Source: GCA-2717185 sp964386465
Lineage (GTDB): Bacteria; Pseudomonadota; Alphaproteobacteria; UBA8366; GCA-2717185
Assembly: GCA_964386465.1 (NCBI GenBank)
Contig: CAYLTU010000112.1
Coordinates: 1-17,298, forward strand
DNA: 17,298 bases
Reading direction: 5' to 3'
Positions 1-6,244 of this stretch are shown here, piece by piece. The position numbers and the translations under genes are program-made. Position 1 is the first letter of the stretch. Each line of letters starts with the position of its first letter. Under the pieces are notes generated by a model. It searched no databases. It was given only the letters and a program-made list of their open reading frames with translations, and was not told where the DNA came from.

Positions 1-124
1 TACCGGCCTCGCGCAGGCGTTTTTGCGGTTCCAGATATTCCGCCACGATGCGCATCACGCGGCCTTCGCGGCTATTGACGAAGACGTCGTTTTCATACGC
101 CTTGTCGGGCATGTGGCGTGGCAT
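1..124 (-). CDS. LOG-family (TIGR00730-like) Rossmann-fold protein, N-terminal fragment
   Basis: Only the first 41 codons are in the window; the gene runs off the left edge. The visible start reads MPRHMPDKAYENDVFVNSRE and continues with an RIVAEYLEPQKRLRE segment. This resembles the leader that precedes the Rossmann core in alphaproteobacterial LOG proteins (nucleoside 5'-monophosphate phosphoribohydrolases, often called lysine decarboxylase-like). The start at 124 is chosen because the minus strand carries AGGAGG about ten bases upstream; an ATG at 112 is a weaker alternative. The nucleotide-binding PGGxGTxxE motif of the family would lie outside the window, so the assignment rests on the N-terminal leader alone. 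Confidence 0.55.
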   Translation of the reverse strand, partial: MPRHMPDKAYENDVFVNSREGRVMRIVAEYLEPQKRLREAG

Positions 125-432
125 GGGTTCGTGGCCTCCTGGCTATGGTTCGATCCCCTGATATAGGACCGCAAAAGATGTCGCAAAGGTTACCGGCTTC
201 GTCGGGCAAATTTTTCCAGGGGAAGTCAATCGTCCGACGGGGGCGATCGGTCGTCATCGACGGGTCTGCCCACTTGATGCGTGCGACGGTTGATGCCTCC
301 CGTCGCGCGCGGCGGAAGGGACATGATCCGGCTCATGCTGTCTCATATGGCGGTAACGCGATTGGACGCGACAGCAGGGACGTCCGATAATTCCTCGTGA
401 CGGGACGGCTTTCGCCCAATAAAAACAAAGGT
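125..432. other. Intergenic region with no convincing gene
   Basis: This 308-base stretch lies between the start of the LOG-family gene (reading left) and the tRNA-Sec gene (reading right), so it should hold promoters for both. A 90-codon open frame crosses it (118-390), but its arginine-rich composition matches no family I recognise and it has no good ribosome binding site. I see no clear -35/-10 pair. On the minus strand a TATATC hexamer near 160-170 could serve the LOG-family gene, but this is weak. Confidence 0.4.
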
Positions 433-528
433 GGAGGAGCATCGTTCCCCGGTGGGGCGCCCGGTCTTCAAAACCGGTGAGGGGCGTACAACGTGCCTGG
501 TGGGTTCGACTCCCACGCTCTTCCGCCA
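433..528 (+). tRNA. selC: tRNA-Sec (anticodon UCA)
   Basis: This is a 96-base selenocysteine tRNA that delivers selenocysteine to UGA codons with SelB. The 8-bp acceptor stem (433-440 with 517-524) is the length expected for bacterial tRNA-Sec rather than the usual 7 bp. The anticodon stem CCGGT/ACCGG (461-465 with 473-477) encloses a 7-base loop with TCA at 468-470. There is a long variable arm (about 478-499) and a T stem GTGGG/CCCAC (500-504 with 512-516) with a TTCGACT loop. The discriminator G is at 525 and CCA is encoded at 526-528. The long D and variable arms separate it from a UGA suppressor tRNA. selA, selB and selD are not in the window, and no selenoprotein is seen here. Confidence 0.96.
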
Positions 529-543
529 AACCGCAACGCGGTT
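529..543 (+). terminator. Short hairpin directly after tRNA-Sec
   Basis: AACCGC (529-534) pairs with GCGGTT (538-543) around an AAC loop, starting at the first base after the encoded CCA and followed by the T-rich TTGTGT. It could end or process the tRNA transcript. The stem is only 6 bp and the T tract is imperfect, so this is tentative. Confidence 0.35.
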
Positions 544-583
544 GTTGTGTACGAGGGGGCCGGATGAGAGGAGTGCTGGCGCC

Positions 584-793
584 ATGGCGCTAACGCTTAC
601 CGGGCTTGCGGCGGCCGTCATCCTGTTTCTATTGGCGACCTATATGGGCCGTCGACCGAAAGTCGATGGCGAGTTGCGCTGGATTCCCTATGGCGGCGTG
701 CAATTTGTCGCCATTCTCATCATCGTCCTGGCATGCGCCCATTTGGTTACGCTGCTGACCGGTCAGCAGTTCATTGGACGGTTTGCGCGTTAG
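584..793 (+). CDS. Small two-helix membrane protein, function unknown
   Basis: A 69-residue protein. It has a short N-terminus, a hydrophobic helix at about residues 3-22 ending in ATYMG, a charged connector with GRRPKVDGELRW, and a second hydrophobic helix at about residues 35-56 (VQFVAILIIVLACAHLVTLL). This predicts an inner-membrane hairpin. The ATG at 584 is chosen because GAGAGGAG lies ten bases upstream. The open frame extends further left, but only through the tRNA-Sec gene, which is not coding. The stop codon (791-793) overlaps that of the convergent response regulator. I do not recognise a named family, and the neighbours give no functional link. Confidence 0.65.
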   Translation: MALTLTGLAAAVILFLLATYMGRRPKVDGELRWIPYGGVQFVAILIIVLACAHLVTLLTGQQFIGRFAR

Positions 794-1320
794 GCGGACC
801 CCGCGCGGAATCTTTCGAAATCGACGACGGTCAGGGAACTCTGATTGCGGCGATCCTGGCCGATCACCCCCTTGTCCACGCGCCGTCGGTCCGGACCGAA
901 ATAGGACTGCGATCTAATGAAGCCGCGATTGTGCTCTATTATCGCGGCGATACGGTCGTACAGGCGTTTCGGCGTCACCGGTTTGACCAAAAATTCGGTC
1001 ACGCCGGCGTCGCGCCCCATCATTACGCGGCGGCGCTCGGAATAGGCGGTCAGCATGATGACGGGAAGGAACAGGTTTGGGCTGTCCCGGCCCGTTCGGA
1101 CACGCCGCACGAATTGCAGGCCGCTGACCGGACGCATGTTCCAGTCGACGATTGCGATATCGGGCGAAAAATGGCGCAGCTCGTTCCAGGCCCTGCCGCC
1201 ATCGGAAACCGAAACGATGCTCTTTACGCCGAATGCGGTCAGAACGTCGCGCAGCAATGTCCGCATCGTGAAATTGTCTTCCACTAGCAGGACGTTCAAA
1301 TTTTGCAGTTCGTATGGCAT
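790..1320 (-). CDS. Single-domain response regulator (CheY-like receiver)
   Basis: A 176-residue cytoplasmic signalling protein. The receiver domain spans about residues 8-125 with the full set of phosphorylation residues: acidic pair E14/D15 (LLVEDN), phospho-acceptor D59 (IVDWNM), T91 (MLTAYS) and K113 (LVKP). There is no DNA-binding or enzymatic output domain. The roughly 50-residue tail carries YFGPDRRR, typical of stand-alone alphaproteobacterial receivers. It probably acts by protein-protein contact in a phosphorelay; no partner kinase is in the window. The ATG at 1320 has no strong ribosome binding site, but the receiver fold begins right after it. The TAA stop shares bases with the TAG of the convergent membrane-protein gene. 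Confidence 0.9.
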   Translation of the reverse strand: MPYELQNLNVLLVEDNFTMRTLLRDVLTAFGVKSIVSVSDGGRAWNELRHFSPDIAIVDWNMRPVSGLQFVRRVRTGRDSPNLFLPVIMLTAYSERRRVMMGRDAGVTEFLVKPVTPKRLYDRIAAIIEHNRGFIRSQSYFGPDRRRVDKGVIGQDRRNQSSLTVVDFERFRAGSA

Positions 1321-1502
1321 TCGGATTGGGTACTATTGCGCGCTGCGACGTTCTTGTTCGCATAATATTCAATCTAGGGTACAAGCAAAAATCAATGTAT
1401 TTCCAGTACCGTAATGGCAGTTTTCGAAAAAAGAATGCACGAACGGTCATGGACTGGCGATATAAATAAACGCATTCGGGAACCATTGGGGAATAAACAA
1501 CG
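1321..1502. promoter_or_regulatory. Divergent promoter region between response regulator and metallohydrolase
   Basis: These 182 bases are the only room for promoters of the two divergent genes and are clearly more AT-rich than the flanking genes. A TATAAAT run occurs at about 1461-1467, roughly 40 bases before the metallohydrolase start, and could be a -10-like element. I cannot define a -35 box or operator with confidence. Confidence 0.3.
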
Positions 1503-2150
1503 ATGAGTTTGAAATGCGCCATCATTCCGGTCACGCCGTACCAGCAGAACAGCACTTTGGTCTGGAATGAGGACAATATGGTCGGCGCGTCGATCGATCC
1601 GGGGGGGGATATCGACCATATCCTGAGCGCGCGGGACGAGATTGGGATGACGATCGAGAAGATATTCCTGACGCACGGTCACCTGGATCATGCTTCGGGG
1701 ACGGCCGATCTGGCATCCCGGCTTGGCGTGCCGGTCGAAGGGCCGCACGAGGACGATGCGTGCCTGCTCGATGCGTTGCCGGCCCAGGCGGCGAAAAACG
1801 GATTTCCGGAGGCGGAGGCGGTCACGCCGGACCGCTGGCTGAAAGGCGGTGATACGGTGGAGGCGGGCGGTCTGACCTTCGATGTGCGGCATTGCCCGGG
1901 GCATACGCCGGGCCATGTCGTTTTCTTCCATGAACCTTCGCGTCTCGCGATCGTCGGCGACGTGCTGTTCCAGGGGTCGATCGGGCGGACCGACCTGCCG
2001 GGGGGCGATCATGAAACCCTGCTGCGCTCGATCCGCGAGCAGCTTTGGCCGCTGGGCGAGGACGTGGTCTTCGTGCCCGGCCACGGCCCGACGTCGAGCT
2101 TTGGCAACGAGAGGAAGACGAACCCCTATGTCGGGGACGCGCTTTTTTAG
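1503..2150 (+). CDS. MBL-fold metallohydrolase, glyoxalase II-like (YcbL type)
   Basis: A 215-residue metallo-beta-lactamase-fold hydrolase. The metal-binding motif THGHLDH is at residues 57-63, followed by H134 in CPGHTPGH, bridging D153 in IVGDVLF, and H194 in VPGHGP near the C-terminus. The GSIGRTDLPGGD loop and the length fit the short YcbL-type relatives of hydroxyacylglutathione hydrolase, which lack the long C-terminal glutathione-binding domain of true GloB. It probably hydrolyses a thioester such as S-lactoylglutathione or a related metabolite; the exact substrate is not decided by sequence. The ATG at 1503 is preceded by GGGGA. It is transcribed toward the esterase gene 79 bases downstream and may be co-transcribed with it. 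Confidence 0.9.
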   Translation: MSLKCAIIPVTPYQQNSTLVWNEDNMVGASIDPGGDIDHILSARDEIGMTIEKIFLTHGHLDHASGTADLASRLGVPVEGPHEDDACLLDALPAQAAKNGFPEAEAVTPDRWLKGGDTVEAGGLTFDVRHCPGHTPGHVVFFHEPSRLAIVGDVLFQGSIGRTDLPGGDHETLLRSIREQLWPLGEDVVFVPGHGPTSSFGNERKTNPYVGDALF

Positions 2151-2229
2151 ATTGTATCCACTAGAAAGCCGGTTTGGCTGAAGATCAAAACGTGCGTAAC
2201 ATTCACGCCTACCGGAGAAGGAGGACGCC

Positions 2230-3081
2230 ATGTCTATCGAAGACCAGACAATAAGTGTGGAAGATATCGAATACTGCCGCCATGGCGAGCGGTCGATGAT
2301 CCTGCGGCTGTTCCGGCCCGAGGGCGCGGGGCCGTTCCCCGTCGTGCTCGATCTGCACGGCGGCGCCTGGAACAAGGGCAGCATCGACGAATGCACCGCG
2401 CGCGACGAGTATCTTGCCGAACGCGGATTCGCGGCGGCGGCGCTGGATTTCCGCCATGCCGCGGACGGCTATCCCGCGTCGCTGATCGATATCAATTACG
2501 CGGTGCGCTGGTTGAAGGCGAATGCGGCGGAACTACGGCTCGATCCGGCCCGCGTCGCGATCACCGGCCAGTCAAGCGGCGGCCACCTGGCGATGCTGGC
2601 GGCGATGCGGCCGGACGATCCGCGCTACGCGTCGCTTCCGCTCGATGGGGCGGCCGTCGATGCATGTGTGCAATGCGTCGGCATGACCTGGCCGGTCATC
2701 AATCCGATATCGCGCTACCGCTACGCACTGCGCGGGCGAGAAAGCGCGAATCCGCCGGCTTGGATCGGCGACATACCGGAGCGGCACGACACCTACTGGG
2801 GCACGGAAGACGCGATGATCGAGGGCAATCCCATGCTCGCGATGGAGCGCGGCGAGGCGACGGAAACACCGCCGGCGATCTGGGTCCAGGGCCGTCCCGA
2901 CCCGATCCACGATTATCGCGACCCGGAATCGCCGCTCGACCTCAATGAGCCGGAACGGTTTGTTGCAAACTACCGCAAGGCGGGCGGCGAGATCGAAATC
3001 GTCGACATCGACCAGGCGACCCGTTCCAGCAGCACGTCGTTCGAACCACTGGTGGCGTTTTTCCGCAAACATCTGGCGTGA
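2230..3081 (+). CDS. Alpha/beta hydrolase, esterase/lipase (HSL-like)
   Basis: A 283-residue carboxylesterase-type hydrolase. The oxyanion-hole motif HGGAW is at residues 43-47 and the nucleophile elbow GQSSG at 113-117, with S115 as the likely catalytic serine. This pairing is typical of the hormone-sensitive lipase/BD-FAE-like group. The acid and histidine are less clear: GRPDPIHD near residues 222-229 is in the usual region. No signal peptide, so probably cytoplasmic. AAGGAGG at 2218-2224 sits five bases before the ATG, a strong ribosome binding site. The stop codon overlaps the GTG start of the lipid A deacylase gene, so the two are likely translationally coupled. Confidence 0.88.
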   Translation: MSIEDQTISVEDIEYCRHGERSMILRLFRPEGAGPFPVVLDLHGGAWNKGSIDECTARDEYLAERGFAAAALDFRHAADGYPASLIDINYAVRWLKANAAELRLDPARVAITGQSSGGHLAMLAAMRPDDPRYASLPLDGAAVDACVQCVGMTWPVINPISRYRYALRGRESANPPAWIGDIPERHDTYWGTEDAMIEGNPMLAMERGEATETPPAIWVQGRPDPIHDYRDPESPLDLNEPERFVANYRKAGGEIEIVDIDQATRSSSTSFEPLVAFFRKHLA

Positions 3082-4115
3082 CGATAGACCGTTGCCAGCG
3101 GCGCCCGCACTGCGTTGCGTGGGGCGTCGCTGCCATTGCATGCGTCTGGCAGGTTGCGTCCGCCGTCGCCGCCGAACCCTCGATCGGCACCTTCAGTTTG
3201 CAGTTGGAGAACGACCGGATCGCGGCGACGGACCGTCACTATACGCACGGCACGCGCCTGTCTTGGGTCTCCGACAAGCGGACGGACGGGCCGGATTGGG
3301 CGCGTGATCTGCTGGTGTTCCTTTATCCTTTCGCGGAGGTCCGCTCGGGCCGCATCGGGTTCGCGCTCGGTCAGAATATCTATACACCGGAGGACGTATC
3401 GACCACCGCGCTGGACGTCGAAGACCGGCCCTATGCCGGGTGGCTGTACGGCGCGGTATCGCTGCATGCCGAAACCGACCGGCGTTTCGCGGGGCTTAGG
3501 CTGGACGTGCTGGATTCGGTCGAACTGAGCGCCGGGATCGTCGGACCACAGGCCTTCGGCGAGGATGTGCAGAACAATTTTCACGATTTGATCGGGGTCG
3601 CGCGGTCGGACGGCTGGAACAATCAACTGAAAAACGAGCCGGCCCTGGCCCTGTTTTTCGAACGAAAATGGCGCCTGGAACCGGTAAGCGTCGCGGGTTA
3701 CGAAGCCGATGTCCTGCCGCATGTCGGCGGCGCCGTCGGCAACGTATTCACATTGGCCAATATCGGTGCGACATTCCGGATCGGCCGGGACCTAACGCAG
3801 GATTACGGGCCGCCGCATATCCGGCCGACCCTGTCGGGCCTGGCAGCGGTCGACGGCGGCGACGATTTCAACTGGTACCTCTTCGCCGGCGTCGAGGGCC
3901 GCGGTATCCTTCGCAACATTTTCCTGGATGGGAACAGCTTCGCCGAGAGTCACAATATCGCGAAGGAACCCTTCGTCGGCAGCGCCCAGTTCGGCCTGTC
4001 GCTCGCCTTTAAGGGCGCGCGGCTGACCTTCAGTCACGTCTTTCTCAGCAAGGAATTCAAGGTTCAGCGGCGCGCCGACCGGTACGGCACGATCACGTTG
4101 TCGAAACGCTTTTAG
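3078..4115 (+). CDS. LpxR-family lipid A deacylase, outer membrane (DUF2219)
   Basis: A 345-residue outer-membrane beta-barrel enzyme that in characterised relatives removes the 3'-acyloxyacyl chain of lipid A. A signal peptide covers about residues 1-32, with a hydrophobic core from residue 13 and a likely cut after AVAA. The mature start has the family motif LQLENDR (N45, D46) and HYTHG (54-58); DRPYAGWLYG (116-125) and NNFHDLIG with the candidate catalytic H169 follow. The protein ends in LSKRF, the terminal phenylalanine expected for a barrel assembly signal. The GTG start at 3078 overlaps the esterase TGA (GTGA) and gives a complete signal peptide, so coupling is favoured over a later start. 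By family knowledge, loss of acyl chains alters the outer surface; its physiological role here is unknown. Confidence 0.88.
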   Translation: MTIDRCQRRPHCVAWGVAAIACVWQVASAVAAEPSIGTFSLQLENDRIAATDRHYTHGTRLSWVSDKRTDGPDWARDLLVFLYPFAEVRSGRIGFALGQNIYTPEDVSTTALDVEDRPYAGWLYGAVSLHAETDRRFAGLRLDVLDSVELSAGIVGPQAFGEDVQNNFHDLIGVARSDGWNNQLKNEPALALFFERKWRLEPVSVAGYEADVLPHVGGAVGNVFTLANIGATFRIGRDLTQDYGPPHIRPTLSGLAAVDGGDDFNWYLFAGVEGRGILRNIFLDGNSFAESHNIAKEPFVGSAQFGLSLAFKGARLTFSHVFLSKEFKVQRRADRYGTITLSKRF

Positions 4116-4165
4116 AGCTTTTGAAACTATCCTGGATTCGTTTTTTGGACTACGCACATCGTTTC

Positions 4166-4268
4166 CACCCCCACCCCAGCCCTCCCCCATCGAGGTGGAG
4201 GGGGTAACATATTGGCATCGCGTAATAATTCTCCCTCCCCCTCGATGGGGGAGGGCTGGGTGGGGGTG
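4166..4268. repeat. GC-rich palindromic intergenic repeat, copy 1
   Basis: A long inverted repeat: 4166-4195 pairs with 4240-4268 with a single C insertion, giving arms of about 29 bp. The arms contain the CCCTCCCCCATCGAGG core, and an AT-richer spacer with TAACATATTGG separates them. It lies between two convergent genes (LpxR-like and alpha/beta hydrolase), so its transcript could fold into a stable stem that ends transcription from both sides. The core resembles the repeats at 14379-14553 and 16857-17052 (cacccccac... and ...gatgggggagg... segments). The CTCTGCGA outer ends seen in those copies are absent here, so this may be a truncated or separate subfamily. Confidence 0.85.
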
Positions 4269-4329
4269 TGCAGCGTGCCGGTAAACCTCATCCGCCTGAG
4301 ACGAATTTAGTTTGGTTGCTCCGGGCGCT

Positions 4330-5166
4330 CTACAACCCGGCGTGATTGCCGAAACGCCGCTCCAGGAACGCCAGGATGTCGGCCGCGCACCGGTCGGGCA
4401 CGGCGTCGCAGATATTGTGCGGCATCCCCTCGTAGGCCAGGAATTCCATGTCCGGGATCGTCTCGCGCATGACGTCGTAGTTGTCCGTCCCGCCGACGGT
4501 CTCCGCGCCGGGCATGACGATCAATGTCGGGCAGCGGATTTCGGCCAGCCGATCGCGCCAATCCAGGGTCGTCATCAGGCCGATGAAACGGCCGATAAAC
4601 GCCGTATCGTTCTCGGCGCACTGATCGAGGAAGAATTCGACGATGCCCGGATCGGTTTCGTCGAGGTCGAACCGCTCCGCGATCGTCTCCGCCAGAAAGC
4701 CGCGCAACCCTTTCTCGGCGACCTGCGGCAGCCAGCTTGCCGCTTGGGTGTTCTTCAGTCCCGGCGTCGATCCGAACAGGCACGCGCTAAGGATCCGCGA
4801 CGGATGCGACATGGCCAGGTTCTGGGTGAGGTACCCGCCGGCGGAATTGCCGGCGAAATGCGCGCTCGCCAGGCCGAGATGATCCATCAGATCGACGACG
4901 TCCCGCACCAGACGGTCCATCGAAAGCGGCGGGTCGGCGGGCGGGATATCGGACTGTCCGTGGCCGCGCAGATCCATCCGGATCACGCGATAGTGGCGGG
5001 CCAGCGGTGGCACCCAGGCGTAGAAGCGCTGCGCGTTGGCCATGGCCGAATGCAGCAGGATCAGCGTTTTCGTGTCCTGCCACGGGTCCGTGAAGTCGTC
5101 CACGCAATAGGCGATGTCGATCCCATCGCTGGCGCGAAATTTCTGCATTCGAGTGGCGTCTTCCAT
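4330..5166 (-). CDS. Alpha/beta hydrolase (MhpC/BioH-like fold)
   Basis: A 278-residue hydrolase. LLHSAMAN (37-44) is the oxyanion-hole region, with HS where many relatives have HG. MDLRGHGQSD (64-73) follows, then the nucleophile elbow GNSAG (106-110) with S108. A C-terminal GMPHNICD supplies the probable catalytic histidine, and the acid is likely in the VMPGAETVGG...D segment. The pattern suits the 3-oxoadipate enol-lactonase/C-C hydrolase group, but the substrate cannot be read from sequence. The ATG at 5166 is preferred over one 15 codons upstream because GGAAGG sits just before it and the fold starts after it. It is divergent from the thioesterase gene. Confidence 0.88.
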   Translation of the reverse strand: MEDATRMQKFRASDGIDIAYCVDDFTDPWQDTKTLILLHSAMANAQRFYAWVPPLARHYRVIRMDLRGHGQSDIPPADPPLSMDRLVRDVVDLMDHLGLASAHFAGNSAGGYLTQNLAMSHPSRILSACLFGSTPGLKNTQAASWLPQVAEKGLRGFLAETIAERFDLDETDPGIVEFFLDQCAENDTAFIGRFIGLMTTLDWRDRLAEIRCPTLIVMPGAETVGGTDNYDVMRETIPDMEFLAYEGMPHNICDAVPDRCAADILAFLERRFGNHAGL

Positions 5167-5324
5167 ATTTCCTTCCTTTCCGGCGTTTTCGCGCAGATTC
5201 AAACAATACATCTCGAGGCTGCCAAAAACGACTTACCAGGTAGTTGAAGGATAAACGCCATCGTGCATTGATGAATGCTGGCGACACCCCCGAAATGCAC
5301 AGATCGACAAAATGAGGTCAAAAC
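5167..5324. promoter_or_regulatory. Divergent promoter region between alpha/beta hydrolase and thioesterase
   Basis: These 158 bases must contain the promoters of both divergent genes. Two small dyads are visible: an imperfect ACTTACC-A-GGTAGT at about 5231-5244, and GCATT/AATGC at 5265-5278 around a 4-base loop. Either could be an operator shared by both genes, but both are short enough to be chance. No regulator gene is adjacent. Confidence 0.3.
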
Positions 5325-5723
5325 ATGGATTTGCTCGCACGGCTCAATGACGATCCGCTACCGTTTGCGAAGCTATTGGGTATCCGCTTCACCAGCGCGG
5401 AACTGGATCGCGTGTGCGCGGAGTTGCCCGTGCGCGACGACCTATGTACCCAGCCGGCTATCGCGCATGGCGGTGTGCTGATGGCCTTTGCGGATACGCT
5501 CGGCGGCATGGCGACGTTCCTCAATCTCCCCGAAGGCGCCAGTACCGTTACGCTGGAAAGCAAGACGAACTTCCTCGCGCCAGCCCCCGTTGGAACGTGC
5601 ATCACCGGTGAAGCGACGCCCGAGCACCGCGGCCGGACGACGATGGTTTGGCAGACGCGTCTATTTACCGAAACGGGACGGTTGGCGGCGCTGGTCACCC
5701 AGACACAGCTCGTCCTAGTGTGA
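5325..5723 (+). CDS. PaaI-type hotdog-fold thioesterase
   Basis: A 132-residue single hotdog domain that most likely hydrolyses acyl- or aryl-CoA thioesters. The helix-capping motif HGGVLMAFADTLGG starts at H48 and includes D57, the position of the usual catalytic acid in PaaI-type enzymes. The TVTLESKTNFLAPA stretch is the matching core strand, and the length is normal for the family, which forms dimers or tetramers. The ATG at 5325 follows GAGG at a usable distance. It reads away from the alpha/beta hydrolase and ends in TGA followed in frame by a second TGA. PaaI-type enzymes are often found in aromatic or fatty-acid degradation, which would suit the wider region, but no CoA ligase or beta-oxidation gene is adjacent. 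Confidence 0.9.
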   Translation: MDLLARLNDDPLPFAKLLGIRFTSAELDRVCAELPVRDDLCTQPAIAHGGVLMAFADTLGGMATFLNLPEGASTVTLESKTNFLAPAPVGTCITGEATPEHRGRTTMVWQTRLFTETGRLAALVTQTQLVLV

Positions 5724-5804
5724 TGATTCTGAAGTTCGTCGCATCGAATGCGATGAAATTTAGGATCTGAATCACACTAGATTCAATAGTTTAGTGTGCT
5801 GATT
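5716..5804. repeat. Cluster of TAGTGTG inverted and direct repeats
   Basis: The motif TAGTGTGATGATTC (5716-5729) recurs inverted as GAATCACACTA (5769-5779) and again in direct orientation as TAGTGTGCTGATTC (5792-5805). Left and middle copies, or middle and right copies, can pair to form alternative hairpins. A further small dyad CGCAT/ATGCG lies at about 5740-5752. The first copy overlaps the last codons and stop of the thioesterase gene. The region lies between convergent genes and may be a decayed REP-like element or a termination structure with two competing folds. Confidence 0.55.
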
Positions 5805-5806
5805 CA

Positions 5807-5834
5807 CGCGAAATTCAATCCCTTGAATTTCACG
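5807..5834. terminator. Hairpin between thioesterase and ABM genes
   Basis: CGCGAAATTCAA (5807-5818) pairs with TTGAATTTCACG (5823-5834) with one mismatch across 12 bp and a TCCC loop. It lies 84 bases past the thioesterase stop and 40 bases past the ABM stop on the other strand, so it could act on either transcript. There is no adjoining T tract, so it is termination-like rather than a classical intrinsic terminator. Confidence 0.45.
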
Positions 5835-5873
5835 ATCAGGACACTGGCCGCTAAGGATTAACCGGTACCGCGT

Positions 5874-6188
5874 TCAGGCGGACGACATCACGTGGATGAC
5901 CCGGTCGGCCAGCATATCCTTGGTCTTGGCGCCGTAGGCCTTCATGTGGTCGGAAACCGCATGCGCCTTCAAATGGTCGAGGCTGGCCCATTTCTCGATA
6001 ACGACGAAGGTGTCGTCGCCGAAGCGCGTCTGGAACCCGCCGACACCGTCCGCGTCGACCGTCGCGCCGTATTCGATACAGCCGTCCTCTTCCTTCACCG
6101 CGGGAACGTTGGCGCGAAACAGGCCAAGGACCTCTTCGCGGAGACCGGGCTTGGCGGTGATGACGGCGACGACATGAACCATGCTCAT
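5874..6188 (-). CDS. ABM-domain protein, putative quinol-type monooxygenase
   Basis: A 104-residue protein with one antibiotic-biosynthesis-monooxygenase (ABM, dimeric alpha+beta barrel) domain. The N-terminal strand VHVVAVITAKPG, the helix EEVLGLF, the GCIEYGATVD turn and the FVVIEKWASLDHLKAHAVSDHM segment match the YgiN-like family. These small cofactor-free enzymes oxidise quinols or related phenolics, but many members have unknown roles. AAGGGGAG lies six bases before the ATG at 6188. It is 56 bases downstream of the triple RidA gene on the same strand and is probably co-transcribed with it. The pairing with RidA-like and Rieske genes suggests handling of reactive catabolic intermediates, which is inference. 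Confidence 0.85.
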   Translation of the reverse strand: MSMVHVVAVITAKPGLREEVLGLFRANVPAVKEEDGCIEYGATVDADGVGGFQTRFGDDTFVVIEKWASLDHLKAHAVSDHMKAYGAKTKDMLADRVIHVMSSA

Positions 6189-6244
6189 GGTTTTCTCCCC
6201 TTAATTTCTCAGTTTGGTTTGCGATGTTTATAGCCTGCGGGCGC

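Noticed and set aside
118..390. 90-codon frame between the LOG-family gene and tRNA-Sec
   Set aside because: No ribosome binding site, no recognisable domain, and it overlaps the start of the better-supported LOG-family gene.
431..583. Upstream extension of the small membrane protein to a start at 431
   Set aside because: The extension is read through the tRNA-Sec gene; the ATG at 584 has its own ribosome binding site and begins the first helix.
5721..5726. UGA as a possible selenocysteine codon at the end of the thioesterase, given the tRNA-Sec gene in the window
   Set aside because: The protein is already full length for its family, and a second in-frame TGA follows at once. No SECIS-like hairpin immediately downstream is evident.
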